Below are positions 22,784 through 32,966 of a DNA stretch of 64,000 nt, piece by piece; positions within the stretch are counted from its first letter, which is position 1; the number at the start of each line of letters is the position of its first letter. The notes under the pieces are model-generated. The model did not search any database and had not been told where the DNA came from. It saw only the letters and a list, made by a program, of their open reading frames with translations. This DNA comes from Trigonopsis variabilis (Eukaryota > Ascomycota > Trigonopsidomycetes > Trigonopsidales > Trigonopsidaceae), in the NCBI GenBank assembly GCA_003707065.3, contig PPXM03000001.1:1612001-1676000 (forward strand). Reading direction: 5' to 3'. The position numbers were made by a program, and so were the translations under genes.

Positions 22784-24350
22784 ATGACTGATCCGGACAA
22801 TTGGGGAGATGCAGCCCCTGGAACATACGATGAGGACGATTTTGATTCATCTGAAGAAGAAGAATTAGAGACTCAGTTCATGCCAAGCGACGAGCGAGGC
22901 CAAGGTAAGTGGTTGAGGTGTGTGGATGAATAGCGCTAACAGGATAGAGGGAGGACGAAGGAACCCGCAGGGAAGAGTGACAAGAGCTGTGGATGATGCG
23001 GGCCGATCACAGCGAGAGCAAGGAGAGAGAGTGGGACGGCACAATCTGGAAGCGATAGAGCAAGGCCCCAAGAAAATGGCGAGTAGAGTACGAGACAAGG
23101 CTGATCGGGCTACGGTAGAGCAGGTACTTGATCCACGGACCCGGAAGATCTTGTCCAAGATGATGAATAATGGAGAAGTCGAGGAGATCTATGGGTGCAT
23201 TAGCACCGGTAAAGAGGCCAATGTCTATCATGCGCGGACAAAAGAGGACGAGGACCGAGCAATAAAAATCTATAAGACGTCCATCTTGGTATTCAAAGAT
23301 AGAGATCGGTATGTTAGCGGAGAGTTTCGATTTCGACAAGGATACAGCAGGCATAACCCCCGAAAGATGGTCAAATTGTGGGCAGAGAAAGAATTAAGGA
23401 ACCTGAAGCGACTGTGGAATGCAGAGATACCATGTCCAAAACCGATATCGGTTCATTTTCATGTATTATTGATGGGCTACCTTGGAGAAAGTAATGGGAA
23501 GGCATTCCCGCGGTTACGTGATGCAAAAATTGAACCCTCCGAATGGGATGCACTGTATTTACAGCTATTATCATACATGAGGATTATGTATCATCAGTGT
23601 CGGCTGGTGCATGCCGACCTGAGCGAGTACAATATCCTATACTATGATGGAACGCTTTACATTATTGATGTATCTCAGTCGGTAGAGCATGACCATCCCC
23701 ATAGCATGGATTTCCTCCGAATGGATATCAAAAACGTGAATGACTTCTTTGCAAAGCAAGGTGTAGAGCTATTTTCGCAACGTCAGTTGTTTGATCTGAT
23801 CATCAGGCCCGAGCTGGACGTTCCTATCAGTGACAAAAGATTAGCTACGATGCAGCAGTATTCTGAATTAATAAAGTACCTAGAGCAGTGCGAGCGAATG
23901 GCTAGTGATACGGAGAAAGAAGCAATTGAGGATAATGTCTTCAGGTCTCTATATATCCCACGAAACTTGAATCAGATCTACGATTTTGAAGAGCACCAAG
24001 AGAAAGCTCAACGAGGTGAGCTCGAGGAGATGGACAAAGTGGCCGAGACGCTCCTTGCTAAAGCAGTCGAAGAGGCTTATAGCAATGGCGAGATTGACGA
24101 GGAAGTGAGTGAAAATGATGATAGTGACGATACAGACTTATCGCAGGAGGGCGATAGTGAAGAAGGGCACGATGAAGATGACGAAGGCCTATCGAAGGCA
24201 CAGACAAAACTGAAGCGATTCCAAGACAAAGAAGCCCGGAAAGCACACAAACAACAAGTGAAGCAAGAGGCCCAAGAGAAACGAAAAACCAAGATGAAGA
24301 AACACGTCAAGAAGAAGTTGGTGCAAAAGAAGTCGAAAGCTACAAAGTGA
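22784..24350 (+). CDS. RIO1: Rio1 atypical protein kinase
   Basis: Two exons, 22784-22904 and 22948-24350, with a 43-nt intron (GTAAGTGG ... GCTAACAGGATAG); 507 residues. The flexible phosphate-binding loop reads STGKEANVYHA at 126-136, the Rio1 subfamily signature. The catalytic loop is LVHADLSEYN with D264 and N269, and the metal-binding Asp is D281 in YIIDVSQSVEHDHPH. The C-terminal 130 residues are acidic and then lysine-rich, as in yeast Rio1. The kinase/ATPase acts in final cytoplasmic 40S maturation (20S pre-rRNA processing and release of factors). All active-site residues are intact. Confidence 0.96.
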
Positions 24351-24501
24351 TGTACGTTAGAGCGAGTATCAGTTTTGATAACTTAGGCGGCTAGGCCTAT
24401 ACGTTTGCTGGGGAACCTAGAATAGAGTATAAGTTAACATAAGTAAAAAGTATACCGGATCGTACATAAGAGTGTCTCGGCCTCCTGAGCCGTTTGGTAG
24501 C

Positions 24502-25179
24502 TCAAAACACGATAAAGGGATAAAGATCTACTTGATGATGAGTGTGCTCCCTTAGAAACACCTGCTCCATCGTCTTTGAGTTTTGGCTTGATTCTTCAAG
24601 CTCTCGCTGCATTGCTTTGAGAAACGAGTACCGGCGCTTAAACACCCCAAGAGCAAATCTACTAGCAGGCAGCTTCCCTTTACATTTCCATCGCTCTAGA
24701 ACAAGGTCAAGGTTTCCCATGATCAGAGCTTCAAATAACCGGGTTTCAATCCGCACTTCGTACACGAGTGTCCCATCTTTCGTCACACAAGGATTGAAAA
24801 TATCGACACCGAGAACAATATGGTGGGGTAGTTGTTTCTGGCGCATTCGGTATGCTTTCTTGGGAGCAGCAAAGTACTGCGGAAACGTCTCGGTAATGAC
24901 AGTCCAGGAAATCTCATTCTTCTTGGTCTTCCGCTCTCCCCAGCAGCCTTTTTGATCCAATGCGGTATATCTGTTAACTCTCTTATCTGGACTATGCGTG
25001 AAAAGGTATCTAGTCGCATTTGGTAGAGGCATCCTACTCGAGAGATCGTACTCTCCCGTCTCCCACGAATCTAGGTATCTTGCTCCCGCATTCACAACCG
25101 CCTCCCCAATGCCTTCGAGCCATATGCTGGGAAGACTCGTATGGTATTTAAGAAAGTTCCTCTCGAGACGTTGCTCCAT
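24502..25179 (-). CDS. Unrecognised 225-aa protein
   Basis: Single open frame with an ATG start at 25179. The product is basic and compact, with many Arg/Lys and aromatic residues, no signal peptide, membrane segment or repeat. A conserved-looking core runs from about 60 to 190 (SPDKRVNRYTALD, HHIVLGVDIFNP, YEVRIETRLFEALIMGNLD). The mixed strand/helix pattern suggests a folded alpha/beta domain. A PRELI/MSF1 lipid-transfer relationship was considered, but the motifs do not match. The gene converges on RIO1 (152 bp between stops). Additional 5' exons cannot be excluded. Confidence 0.6.
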   Translation of the reverse strand: MEQRLERNFLKYHTSLPSIWLEGIGEAVVNAGARYLDSWETGEYDLSSRMPLPNATRYLFTHSPDKRVNRYTALDQKGCWGERKTKKNEISWTVITETFPQYFAAPKKAYRMRQKQLPHHIVLGVDIFNPCVTKDGTLVYEVRIETRLFEALIMGNLDLVLERWKCKGKLPASRFALGVFKRRYSFLKAMQRELEESSQNSKTMEQVFLREHTHHQVDLYPFIVF

Positions 25180-25401
25180 GGTAGCTAGACGCGACGGATG
25201 GTTTCACCACGCACTCAAAGCGCTACAGCGTTGTGTAGTCCTCGCTAGCGACGCGGGCCTCGATCGTATGGATGACAGAGTAAACTGCATGGCATTCTGC
25301 TGGTCACCGAATAGACCCGAGATCTAGTTAGAAGTGGCGAAGCTACGAGGTTTGGTTTGTTGTTTATATCTACGCCTGAGAATGACATTACCCGATTGCC
25401 T

Positions 25402-26844
25402 CTATAAACCTTTGCCCGAATGATTTGATTTAGACTTGAGAGCCATCATGGCTTGGTCTAACACGTCCTGACGGACCGCCCGGCCTGCCTTGGCGGGATC
25501 TCCTATGACTTTCCATTCATAACGAGGGACGTCTACATCTAAGCCCTGCCAGAGATCAGAGGGAATAAACTGTCCGTAGTCAGAAATGAAGGCCATTCTC
25601 GCTTCGATCTCCTGCTTACACATAGCGTCCAGTTCGGCAGCGACGCTTTCGGCTTTGGAGGACATTCGTTTGACTGCTCCTTTCCGGCGACTCAGTTCAA
25701 CGACAAGTGCTTGGAAGGCCTGTAGAAACATGCCATAATGGGTCGCTAAAGCCTTTATGTCTTCCAGAGCGTCTGTGACCCGTTCGCTCCGCTCGTCTAG
25801 ATTGCCTATGCTGCTTTCGAGCCACTTGACGATTTCTCGCAGACTCTTGGGATCTTCGTGGCCTCCAACTGAGCCGGCAGGAAGTGTGTCCTTACCTATA
25901 GATACACACTGGTTGAAAGCGACGGAGCAGTCACCCAACGCGCTATCTGCAATTATGCATATTCGATCAATCAAGGCTTTCAGTTCCACCATTGCATCGA
26001 GCCGTCCCTCTAGTTCTGAAAGCACATTAGGCAGGTCGCGAGAGTCCGTTTCAAGCACAGTAACCAGCTCATTCCATTCATCTTGATTGAGAACTTCAGT
26101 CGGGGACGAGGATGGGTTGACACTGGCCAGAATATCTGCTATTCCAGAGGGTGTTGAGGACGTCGAGGCGATATGTTGCAAACAACACGCACATTGATCG
26201 TAGTGCTTGGTCAGAGATTCCAGCATTTGCGCCAGTTCATTGGTGTGCACTTCCATTTCCGCCAGATCCCCAATCATGCTCGACACGAGAGGTGGATCGT
26301 CGTATGCTGGGCCAAGAGCCAGTTTATTTATCAAGTCTTGTGTTAATTTCTTTAGATTATCTGCTTTAAGTTCCAGCCGATTCGTTATAAGCTCGTAGCG
26401 GTGGACTTGGGAAGTAAAGGTCGTCAAGGTCGTTTCTGCTTCTTGCTTCGCTTCAATCTGGCTCTCCTCCTGGATGAAATGTCGCAAGTTGGATTCAAGA
26501 ATATCGTTATCACGTTCATAGACACTCGTCGACGTTCGCTCTAGGGCCAGCGCAGCTGAATCTAGATCCTGAATCGCCTGCTTCACCTCGTTGGTCGACG
26601 AATAGACTTGGTCACTATATTTTGACAGCATCCGTCGGTACCGGCCCGCCAAAGAATCTAGTCGTGACGATTGATCCTGGAGTCCTCTGGTGACAAAAAC
26701 AGCAGTGGCCAATGACGCCTTTGAGCGCTCAATCGCAGCCTTTGCTCCTGCTAATAAATCATTCGCTTTAGAACATGATGATTGAGCGGACGCAAGAGCA
26801 TTTCTAGACGCAACAAACCATCCAATCTCTCGCTCAAGGCTCAT
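25402..26844 (-). CDS. ATG17: Atg17, autophagy scaffold
   Basis: Single exon. The first in-frame ATG is at 26844 and gives 480 residues; the frame extends five codons further upstream only through a non-ATG start. The protein is almost entirely helical and coiled-coil forming, as expected for the crescent-shaped Atg17 dimer. Recognisable landmarks are the N-terminal FVASRNALASAQ, the LTKHYDQC segment near residue 215, and the C-terminal signature FISDYGQFIPSDLWQGLDVD followed by VPRYE. Atg17 bridges Atg1-Atg13 and the Atg29/31 or Atg101-type partners at the pre-autophagosomal structure and organises Atg9 vesicles. Sequence conservation of this family is low, but the C-terminal block is diagnostic. 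Confidence 0.85.
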   Translation of the reverse strand: MSLEREIGWFVASRNALASAQSSCSKANDLLAGAKAAIERSKASLATAVFVTRGLQDQSSRLDSLAGRYRRMLSKYSDQVYSSTNEVKQAIQDLDSAALALERTSTSVYERDNDILESNLRHFIQEESQIEAKQEAETTLTTFTSQVHRYELITNRLELKADNLKKLTQDLINKLALGPAYDDPPLVSSMIGDLAEMEVHTNELAQMLESLTKHYDQCACCLQHIASTSSTPSGIADILASVNPSSSPTEVLNQDEWNELVTVLETDSRDLPNVLSELEGRLDAMVELKALIDRICIIADSALGDCSVAFNQCVSIGKDTLPAGSVGGHEDPKSLREIVKWLESSIGNLDERSERVTDALEDIKALATHYGMFLQAFQALVVELSRRKGAVKRMSSKAESVAAELDAMCKQEIEARMAFISDYGQFIPSDLWQGLDVDVPRYEWKVIGDPAKAGRAVRQDVLDQAMMALKSKSNHSGKGL

Positions 26845-27338
26845 CACCCGGTCAAGCAAAATTCTTTTCCAAAACGTCCAGGCTGATTGGAACTCGCCGC
26901 TATCGGGTGAATACGCAGTCTCCCTTGACTAAAGCTTGCCTAGGCTTTTGGCAGTAGATATAAATAAGGAATAGACAGGTTTAAACGAGACAGCGAGTGT
27001 TCAGACCGTTACATGGTGAATTAGCTGTAACGGTGATCGGCTGGGCCTACACTATGTCAGTGCAGAAGAATTGTCCTTGATTGAGTCTGCGTAGTGGATA
27101 CGGTTAGACTATTAGTCATAATAACATGTTCCATACAATAAAGCTCAATGACGTGTTCTGTAAAGTCGGCTGTATATACATCATCCAGCAGCCACGATCT
27201 TTGTACGATGACGAGTTAAAGATGGCTGGAGAAGTGGCCGATGGCAGCACTTGAAGGCGTATGGCAAGCTGCTCGCTATGGTGGGGCCTGATCTGTAAGG
27301 CATTAATATTTTAAGCTCACTGGGCAGTCTAATATACA
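26845..27338. other. Intergenic region
   Basis: ATG17 promoter and SYF2 3' flank. An imperfect inverted repeat near 27188-27232 (CCAGC..CACGATCTT versus AAGATGGCTGG) could form a hairpin; no RNA gene is evident. Confidence 0.4.
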
Positions 27339-28290
27339 CTAAATCGCAGTTCCCCTTTCAAAAGCATCTCGCACATCCTTGGTATACTTGTCGTAGAACC
27401 GAGACAGCTTTTCGTTGAATTTCTTGTTTCTCTCGTTGACTAGAAGGTCAGTAATTTCAGCATATAAACAACTCACTATAAGTGACATCTTCTTCCCGAT
27501 GTCCTCCTTTGCGCTTGCGAAGGCGCTGCTGTTCGTTCTTCTTGAGTTGATCAACCAACCGGTCAACATCTTCTTTCCGGGGTTTATTCTTATAAAAATC
27601 AAGATCTTTGAGGGCTTGCTGGAAATCGGCCTCCATCTCTTGCTCGTCTTCAACCGGAACAAGGTCTCCGTACTTATCATAAGTCATCAACTGCTTTCCC
27701 TGATGGTCCCTGGCACCTAGTTTCCCTTTTGCTTGGAGGTATCGCTCAACATCTGGCTTGAACTCCTTCATATCCTTTTCGTACGACTGATAGGCGCTCT
27801 GTGAGTAATCAGCAAACTTGGCTCCTTCAATCCGTCGCCGTTTCTCCTCCATCTTCTTATCCCATTCTTCACTCTCTTCCACTGTCCAGTCCCACGCTCG
27901 ATACCGCTCGTAATCCTTCCCTTCACTTTCCAATTCAGCCTTGATCAGCTCCGCCTCCGCTTGGTCTTTCTTTCGCTCCAGTTTAGCCACTCCTGCTCGG
28001 TCTGTCTTCAGCCGCCGATACTCGTCATACATATCTTTGCGATTGTCGGCAATACTCTTGTTCATCCGGCCTCGAAGCTGCTGTAATCGCTCTTCCCGTT
28101 CTTTCATTTTACGTTTAAACTCTTGATCCTCAGCGGCACCGTCTTTTAGGGGAGCTTCTACCTTCTCTTTCGTCGCTTCTATTTCCTTTTTTGTCGCTTC
28201 AGCAGCCTGGCCAGCAGCTGTGTCGGGTTTGCTAGCCTTTTCGCCATCCTCCTTCACCTTAGAGGCGGTCTTGCTTCTGGTCTTCACCAT
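27339..28290 (-). CDS. SYF2: Syf2, spliceosomal NineTeen-complex-associated factor
   Basis: Two exons, 28290-27477 and 27439-27339, with a 37-nt intron (GTGAGTTG ... TACTGACCTTCTAG); 304 residues. The start is placed at the ATG of [11 protein letters not shown]; the frame extends upstream but without family support. The N-terminal third is charged and low in complexity. The conserved Syf2 domain runs from about 90 to the end, including [22 protein letters not shown] and the C-terminal block [20 protein letters not shown] completed across the intron, ending ERGTAI. Syf2 binds Clf1/Syf1 in the spliceosome and also links to cell-cycle progression. It is divergent from YAF9, with 113 bp between the start codons. 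Confidence 0.94.
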
Positions 28291-28403
28291 TAATATGACC
28301 AGGCAGACAATTAAAGGTAGCACAAAGTAGAGAGGTAACTGACGTTGAGGTGTTGCTACTGAGCCAGAGTGTTACGCGCACTTCTTCATTGATCCTTACC
28401 ATC

Positions 28404-29141
28404 ATGTCGGCGCCTATAGCAAACAAGCGGATAAAAGTGAGTTGAACCTGGCATGAGGACTCATTCTGACTACAGAACATCTCGATGTGTCGCCCTTTTC
28501 TGTATGGGAACTCTGCGGTGCCCTTGGGAGACAAGAAAGGCCCAGATACTCCTCCCGACCATACTCATTCGTGGACTGTCTTTCTCCGTGGCGTCAATGG
28601 AGAAGATCTATCTTATTACATCAAGCGGGTGGTGTTTCGGTTGCATGAGACGTATCCCAATGCTGCGAGAAGTAAGTCTTGGGCCGTTCTGGTTTGCTAA
28701 TCGTTTGCAGGTGTAGAAAGCCCCCCTTTTGAAGTTTCCGAGACGGGCTGGGGAGAGTTTGAAATCGCTATCAAGGTTTTTTTTATTCCCGAGGCTAATG
28801 AAAAAAGCGTGACTCTTTATCATCATCTCAAATTACATCCTTATGGACCCAACCAGGAATCTCAGCGTCAAGGCAAGATGGCCGTAGAGAGCATGTTATA
28901 TGACGAGTTCGTGTTCAATGAGCCTACTGAAAGCCTGTTCAATATTTTGGTTACGAAACCTTTGGCGATTCCCGCCAAACGGACGCCCACAGTTCCTTTC
29001 AGCCAACAGACGGAACACGAAGAACTGGACAAGATAGGAGCCGTCCTGGACGAAATAAGAAAACAAACAGAAGAAAAGAAAAAGGAGCTGCTGGCTTTAG
29101 AAAAGGAGAAGGCTGAAATGTCCTCTGTCAAGGCAGCATAA
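28404..29141 (+). CDS. YAF9: Yaf9, YEATS-domain subunit of SWR1 and NuA4
   Basis: Three exons, 28404-28436, 28476-28671 and 28711-29141; 219 residues (yeast Yaf9 226). The joined product starts MSAPIANKRIKNISMCRPFL and carries a full YEATS domain: HTHSWTVFLRG, YIKRVVFRLHETYPN, SPPFEVSETGWGEFEI, then YHHLKLHPYG. A C-terminal coiled coil (about 175-215) is the usual interface to Swc4/Eaf2. The YEATS pocket reads acetylated or crotonylated histone H3, guiding H2A.Z deposition and H4 acetylation in the nucleus. Both introns are 39 nt. Confidence 0.95.
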
Positions 29142-30050
29142 ACGTCCCTTATATCTAACGTTGTCTATTATATACCTTAAGCCAGCCTGTTGCGCTCTCG
29201 ATTCTCATCCTCACACTGTCTCTGGTAGACATCGACGGCGCCAAGGAGTTAGGCCAAGTCCATGAGGCAATCAATCGTGCTATGAATGTTGCGCGATATC
29301 TGCATATGAACTTGCAAAGATAATCACCGGATGCTTTACTAGAGTTGGTGACATAGTCACTATTTGGAGTCAGTTAGCCCTCCTAGCCAATTCTATCCCA
29401 CTATATAATTGTCTACATCTGTATATAATCTCTCTCTGACCGGTTATCTTAGACCAGATAGACTATAATATAGTACTTTGTTGCCTGTAATTTCGACGCA
29501 TGTAGTATAAAGAAAGCTTGTAGGTCGTCACTGAGACGATCGTCAAGTGATCGCACGCCTAACTCACATCCCATTACGACCTGCACGCTCGATCTATACG
29601 CTATCACCTATGCCCTTTCCACACAAAGACGGCGGCAGAAATCGGATCAGATGATTAAAGACAATGAAAGAAAGGACTCGCAGAACATGCAAGTAATCTA
29701 CGCGTAGCAAGTGATGACGTAATATACGCTGTTCGTTGTGGAAATGCCCAAGATCTTTTCATGGTAGAATGAATTGAGCTATTAAATCGAACTGCCGACG
29801 ACATTCTAGACCTATCGTACTATAAATACCGTACCTTGCCTTCTAGTTTCTATGCTCATCCAAACAGAGATAGAATTTGTGTCTCTTCAAAGAGTAAAGA
29901 GACACAGCACCAAACTGGTTCTCGGTCACTTAGCCATCGTCGCTCTTATGCAGTCCTTTGTCTTCAGGGGTATCGGAATATAAAGTCTCACAGTTGTCCC
30001 ATTCTGGTGGCCTTCCACCATTCAACCTGTCTCAATTGAAGAAACTAGCG
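29142..30050. other. Intergenic region between YAF9 and RNH1
   Basis: About 0.9 kb with no convincing coding frame, repeat or RNA gene. It should contain the RNH1 promoter. Confidence 0.45.
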
Positions 30051-30852
30051 ATGGCAAGAAAGTACTATGCAGTTCGAGTAGGCCATCGTAAAGGAATCTA
30101 TGACAACTGGCCTGAAACCCAGGCTCAAGTCAGTCGATACCCTGGCGCTCAACACAAATCGTTTCAATCTTATGATGATGCTGTGGCGTATATGAGCGAA
30201 GGGGCTGGACCTTCGAGGAGATCGTCTTCGAGGAGATCGTCTGGTTCGGTCGCTGATGTCTCTTACTTTGCCGGGGTTGAATGTGCTTTAAAAGGTGAGT
30301 GATTCGGTAAAGTTTCATCTAACTGTAGAACGTATTTCGGGTTCGGTAGGGTCGGATGGAGTCTCTGAAACCTCTTCTACCATTGTAACCACTGTCTATA
30401 CTGATGGAGCCTGCAGTTCTAATGGTAAATTTGGTGCCCGTGCTGGGGTTGGGGTTTTTTTTGGTCCTCAGTCACCAAGAAATATTTCTGAAAGGCTTCC
30501 AGGGCCCGTTCAAACCAATCAACGAGCCGAATTGACAGCCATTCTTCGGGCCCTAGAGGTTTCTCGTTCGGGGGAAAGTTTACGAATCCTGACAGATTCT
30601 CAATACGCCATTAAATGCTGCACAGTATGGAGCGAGAAATGGAAGCAAAATGGCTGGAGAAACGCTACCAATCATGCTGTGCAGAATGCGGATCTCGTGA
30701 AGGACATCCTTGCACAGATCGAGCGCAAACGTCAGGCTGGTGCTTCGGTTGAGTTGGATTACGTCCCAGGCCATTCTGGCCATGCGTCTAATGAGGCTGC
30801 AGATAGTCTAGCTGTCCAGGGCACAAGACTAGCTAACGTATATACAGACTAG
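30051..30852 (+). CDS. RNH1: Ribonuclease H1
   Basis: Two exons, 30051-30294 and 30329-30852, with a 34-nt intron ending TCTAACTGTAG; 255 residues. Residues 1-50 form the RNA:DNA hybrid-binding domain (YYAVRVGHRKGIYDNWPE, then KSFQSYDDAVAYM). A Ser/Arg linker is followed by the RNase H fold with the four acidic catalytic residues D107 (YTDGAC), E149 (QRAEL), D171 (LTDSQYA) and D240 (NEAAD), plus the GHSGH loop. It removes RNA from RNA:DNA hybrids, including R-loops. An in-frame upstream extension exists but MARKYY is the natural start; the extension is not clearly a mitochondrial presequence. The context is ordinary host sequence, with no retroelement parts nearby. Confidence 0.94.
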
Positions 30853-31100
30853 GTTGAGTTGATAAGAAACACTGTATTTTCTAGAGGTACACAGTAGCTG
30901 AGCAGAAGACCACTTTGTATAATGGCCAATAAGTCAGCCTGATCTTTATAACAATCCAGTTCAATTGCTCATGAATCCCACACAAAATCGAGGCTCATAT
31001 ATGCATCACCCTCGAAACATAACGAGCCCAGGGAATCAATCGCGTAGACCTCTGCTGGAGTTCTGCTACTTAGGAATGCAAAGTTAAACGGTCGAACGCG

Positions 31101-32966
31101 CTACTTCTTCTTTCGAAACGCTTTTAGGGGATCGACTTTGGCCTTTTTCCCACCAGGAAGACGCTTATGCCGCCGAGCTTTGCGGATTCGGTTCTCAGAC
31201 GTTTTGGCAAATCCCACCTTTCCCAGTCGAGTCAGACTATTTCCGTCACTGGCGGCACCAGACTGAGGGAGTAAATATTTAGGAACATGTTTCAAGTGTG
31301 GCTGAGACCGGATTGTATGCAAATCGACATCGTGGCGGAGCTGCTCCATATCTTGGCTGTTGCCCTCAAAGTGGTCCTTCAGGCGCTCACTCATCAACAG
31401 CTCGTGGCCCAGCTCCTTGGTCCTCGTCTCCCGAATGATTGTCGAAGTCACAGCCCGGAAAGCGTCTGTGGCTCGGTACCGGAAGGCATCGACCTGGGCC
31501 ATGTCGAACTTGTACTCTTTGATTTCACGGCCGAGCTTCTGCTGGACCTGGATAATCTTCTTGAGGACTTTCTCGTCGCGCCGAGCAGTGGGACACGAGG
31601 CAGTCTTGTTCTGCCCCCACTGGTCTCGAGGCACGACGAACGAGAGCGAGGTGCCCGACTTGCCAGCGCGGCCAGTGCGGCCGATGCGATGCGTATAAGA
31701 CTTGGAGGATGTGGGAAGATCAAAGTTTAGCACGCAGGCGATATTTTCGAAATCCACTCCTCGCGACACTCCATACTCTCGATCCTTTGCTTTCTTCTTG
31801 GGCGCTGGAGTGGAGTCGGTGGCGGCTGCCTGGTGAAGGTCATCGGCAGAGATTTCGTCCGTGGCAATCATGAGGCTGTGAAGACCTTTATTGAATTCTT
31901 GGATGATGTGAAGGCGGGAATTGACGGGAAGCTCCGAGTTCAAGATGCAGGATCGAATACCGTACTGCTGTAAGAATAGCTTCAAGCGGTAGCCTCGATC
32001 GACCGTATTAACAAAAATGATGACTTTTCCTTTGATGAGTCCCAGTTTGAAGATGACATAGGCAAGGAGAAATTTGTCAAACTCGGAGCATGTAACGTAG
32101 TACTGAACGATTTCACTCGTGGATTGAGAATCGCTGGCATTGTCAGACAACCTCAGCACGGCGGGATTCTTAGAAAACATGCCTTTGAGCCGGTCAATCT
32201 CGCTATTCAACGTTGCCGACATGAGCCAAGTCTGGACTGACGGGTTCAGTTTCTGGCAGATCTGATCGAGATCCTCTTCAAACCCATACGAAAAGATCAA
32301 GTCTGCCTCATCAATGACCAAGCACTGTAGACTCGCCAAGCTAAAGTCTTTAGAGTTTATATGGACGCACACCCGCGAAGGGGTACTAATGCACAGCTGA
32401 GGGTTTTGAGCCAGAAGCCCTCGTTGGACCTGGTCACTTGTCGGCTGCGCCAGATTGACCCACCGCACCTTGGTTTGGCAATAATGTATCAACTTCTCCA
32501 ACGCACGACTGACTTGTTCCGCCAGCTCGCGCGACGGCACCAGTATTAATCCTTTGATCCCTTGACTGCCGCTGTCCTCGCTCTCCAATATCCTCTGAAC
32601 TACCGGTATCAAGTATGCAAGTGTCTTTCCACTTCCTGTGCCGGCCCTGGCCACAATATCCTTGCCTTCCCGTAGAGCAAGAGGTATGGCTGTCTCTTGA
32701 ATCAAAGTGGGCCGGTCAAACTGAAACTCGGTCTTTATAGCTTGACTTAGCCTCGAATCCAGTTCAAAATCAATGAATCCTTTCCGCTCGTCGTCTTTTT
32801 CTTCGCCTTTTCCCTCTTCTGGCGACTCGTCCTCTTCCAATCGCACCTCTTCTCTGCTCTCTTCTCCCTGCTCCTCCGCAGCTGATGCATCTTGGTCCGA
32901 ATTCATGATCTCCTCATCATCTGACACCTCCTGGCCGTATGCTATCTCGTCTTCTTTACCAGTCAT
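31101..32966 (-). CDS. DBP9: DEAD-box RNA helicase Dbp9/DDX56
   Basis: Single exon, 621 residues. An acidic N-terminal extension (1-62) precedes the helicase core: the F...PT.IQ Q-motif at about 81-90, Walker A AGTGSGKT at 108-115, DEAD at 219-222, SAT in motif III, and HRIGRTGRAGKSGT in motif VI. The Dbp9 subfamily is indicated by the long insert before motif V (ATDEISADD...DREYGVSRGVDFENI), the HVPKYLLP segment near residue 565 and the lysine-rich C-terminal tail. Members act in the nucleolus in pre-60S assembly and 27S pre-rRNA processing. All helicase motifs are intact. Confidence 0.95.
   Translation of the reverse strand: MTGKEDEIAYGQEVSDDEEIMNSDQDASAAEEQGEESREEVRLEEDESPEEGKGEEKDDERKGFIDFELDSRLSQAIKTEFQFDRPTLIQETAIPLALREGKDIVARAGTGSGKTLAYLIPVVQRILESEDSGSQGIKGLILVPSRELAEQVSRALEKLIHYCQTKVRWVNLAQPTSDQVQRGLLAQNPQLCISTPSRVCVHINSKDFSLASLQCLVIDEADLIFSYGFEEDLDQICQKLNPSVQTWLMSATLNSEIDRLKGMFSKNPAVLRLSDNASDSQSTSEIVQYYVTCSEFDKFLLAYVIFKLGLIKGKVIIFVNTVDRGYRLKLFLQQYGIRSCILNSELPVNSRLHIIQEFNKGLHSLMIATDEISADDLHQAAATDSTPAPKKKAKDREYGVSRGVDFENIACVLNFDLPTSSKSYTHRIGRTGRAGKSGTSLSFVVPRDQWGQNKTASCPTARRDEKVLKKIIQVQQKLGREIKEYKFDMAQVDAFRYRATDAFRAVTSTIIRETRTKELGHELLMSERLKDHFEGNSQDMEQLRHDVDLHTIRSQPHLKHVPKYLLPQSGAASDGNSLTRLGKVGFAKTSENRIRKARRHKRLPGGKKAKVDPLKAFRKKK

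Noticed and set aside
30329-30852. RNase H domain as a retroelement remnant
   Set aside because: The protein has the cellular RNase H1 layout with a hybrid-binding domain, a host-type intron and intact catalytic residues, and no reverse transcriptase or terminal repeats lie nearby.
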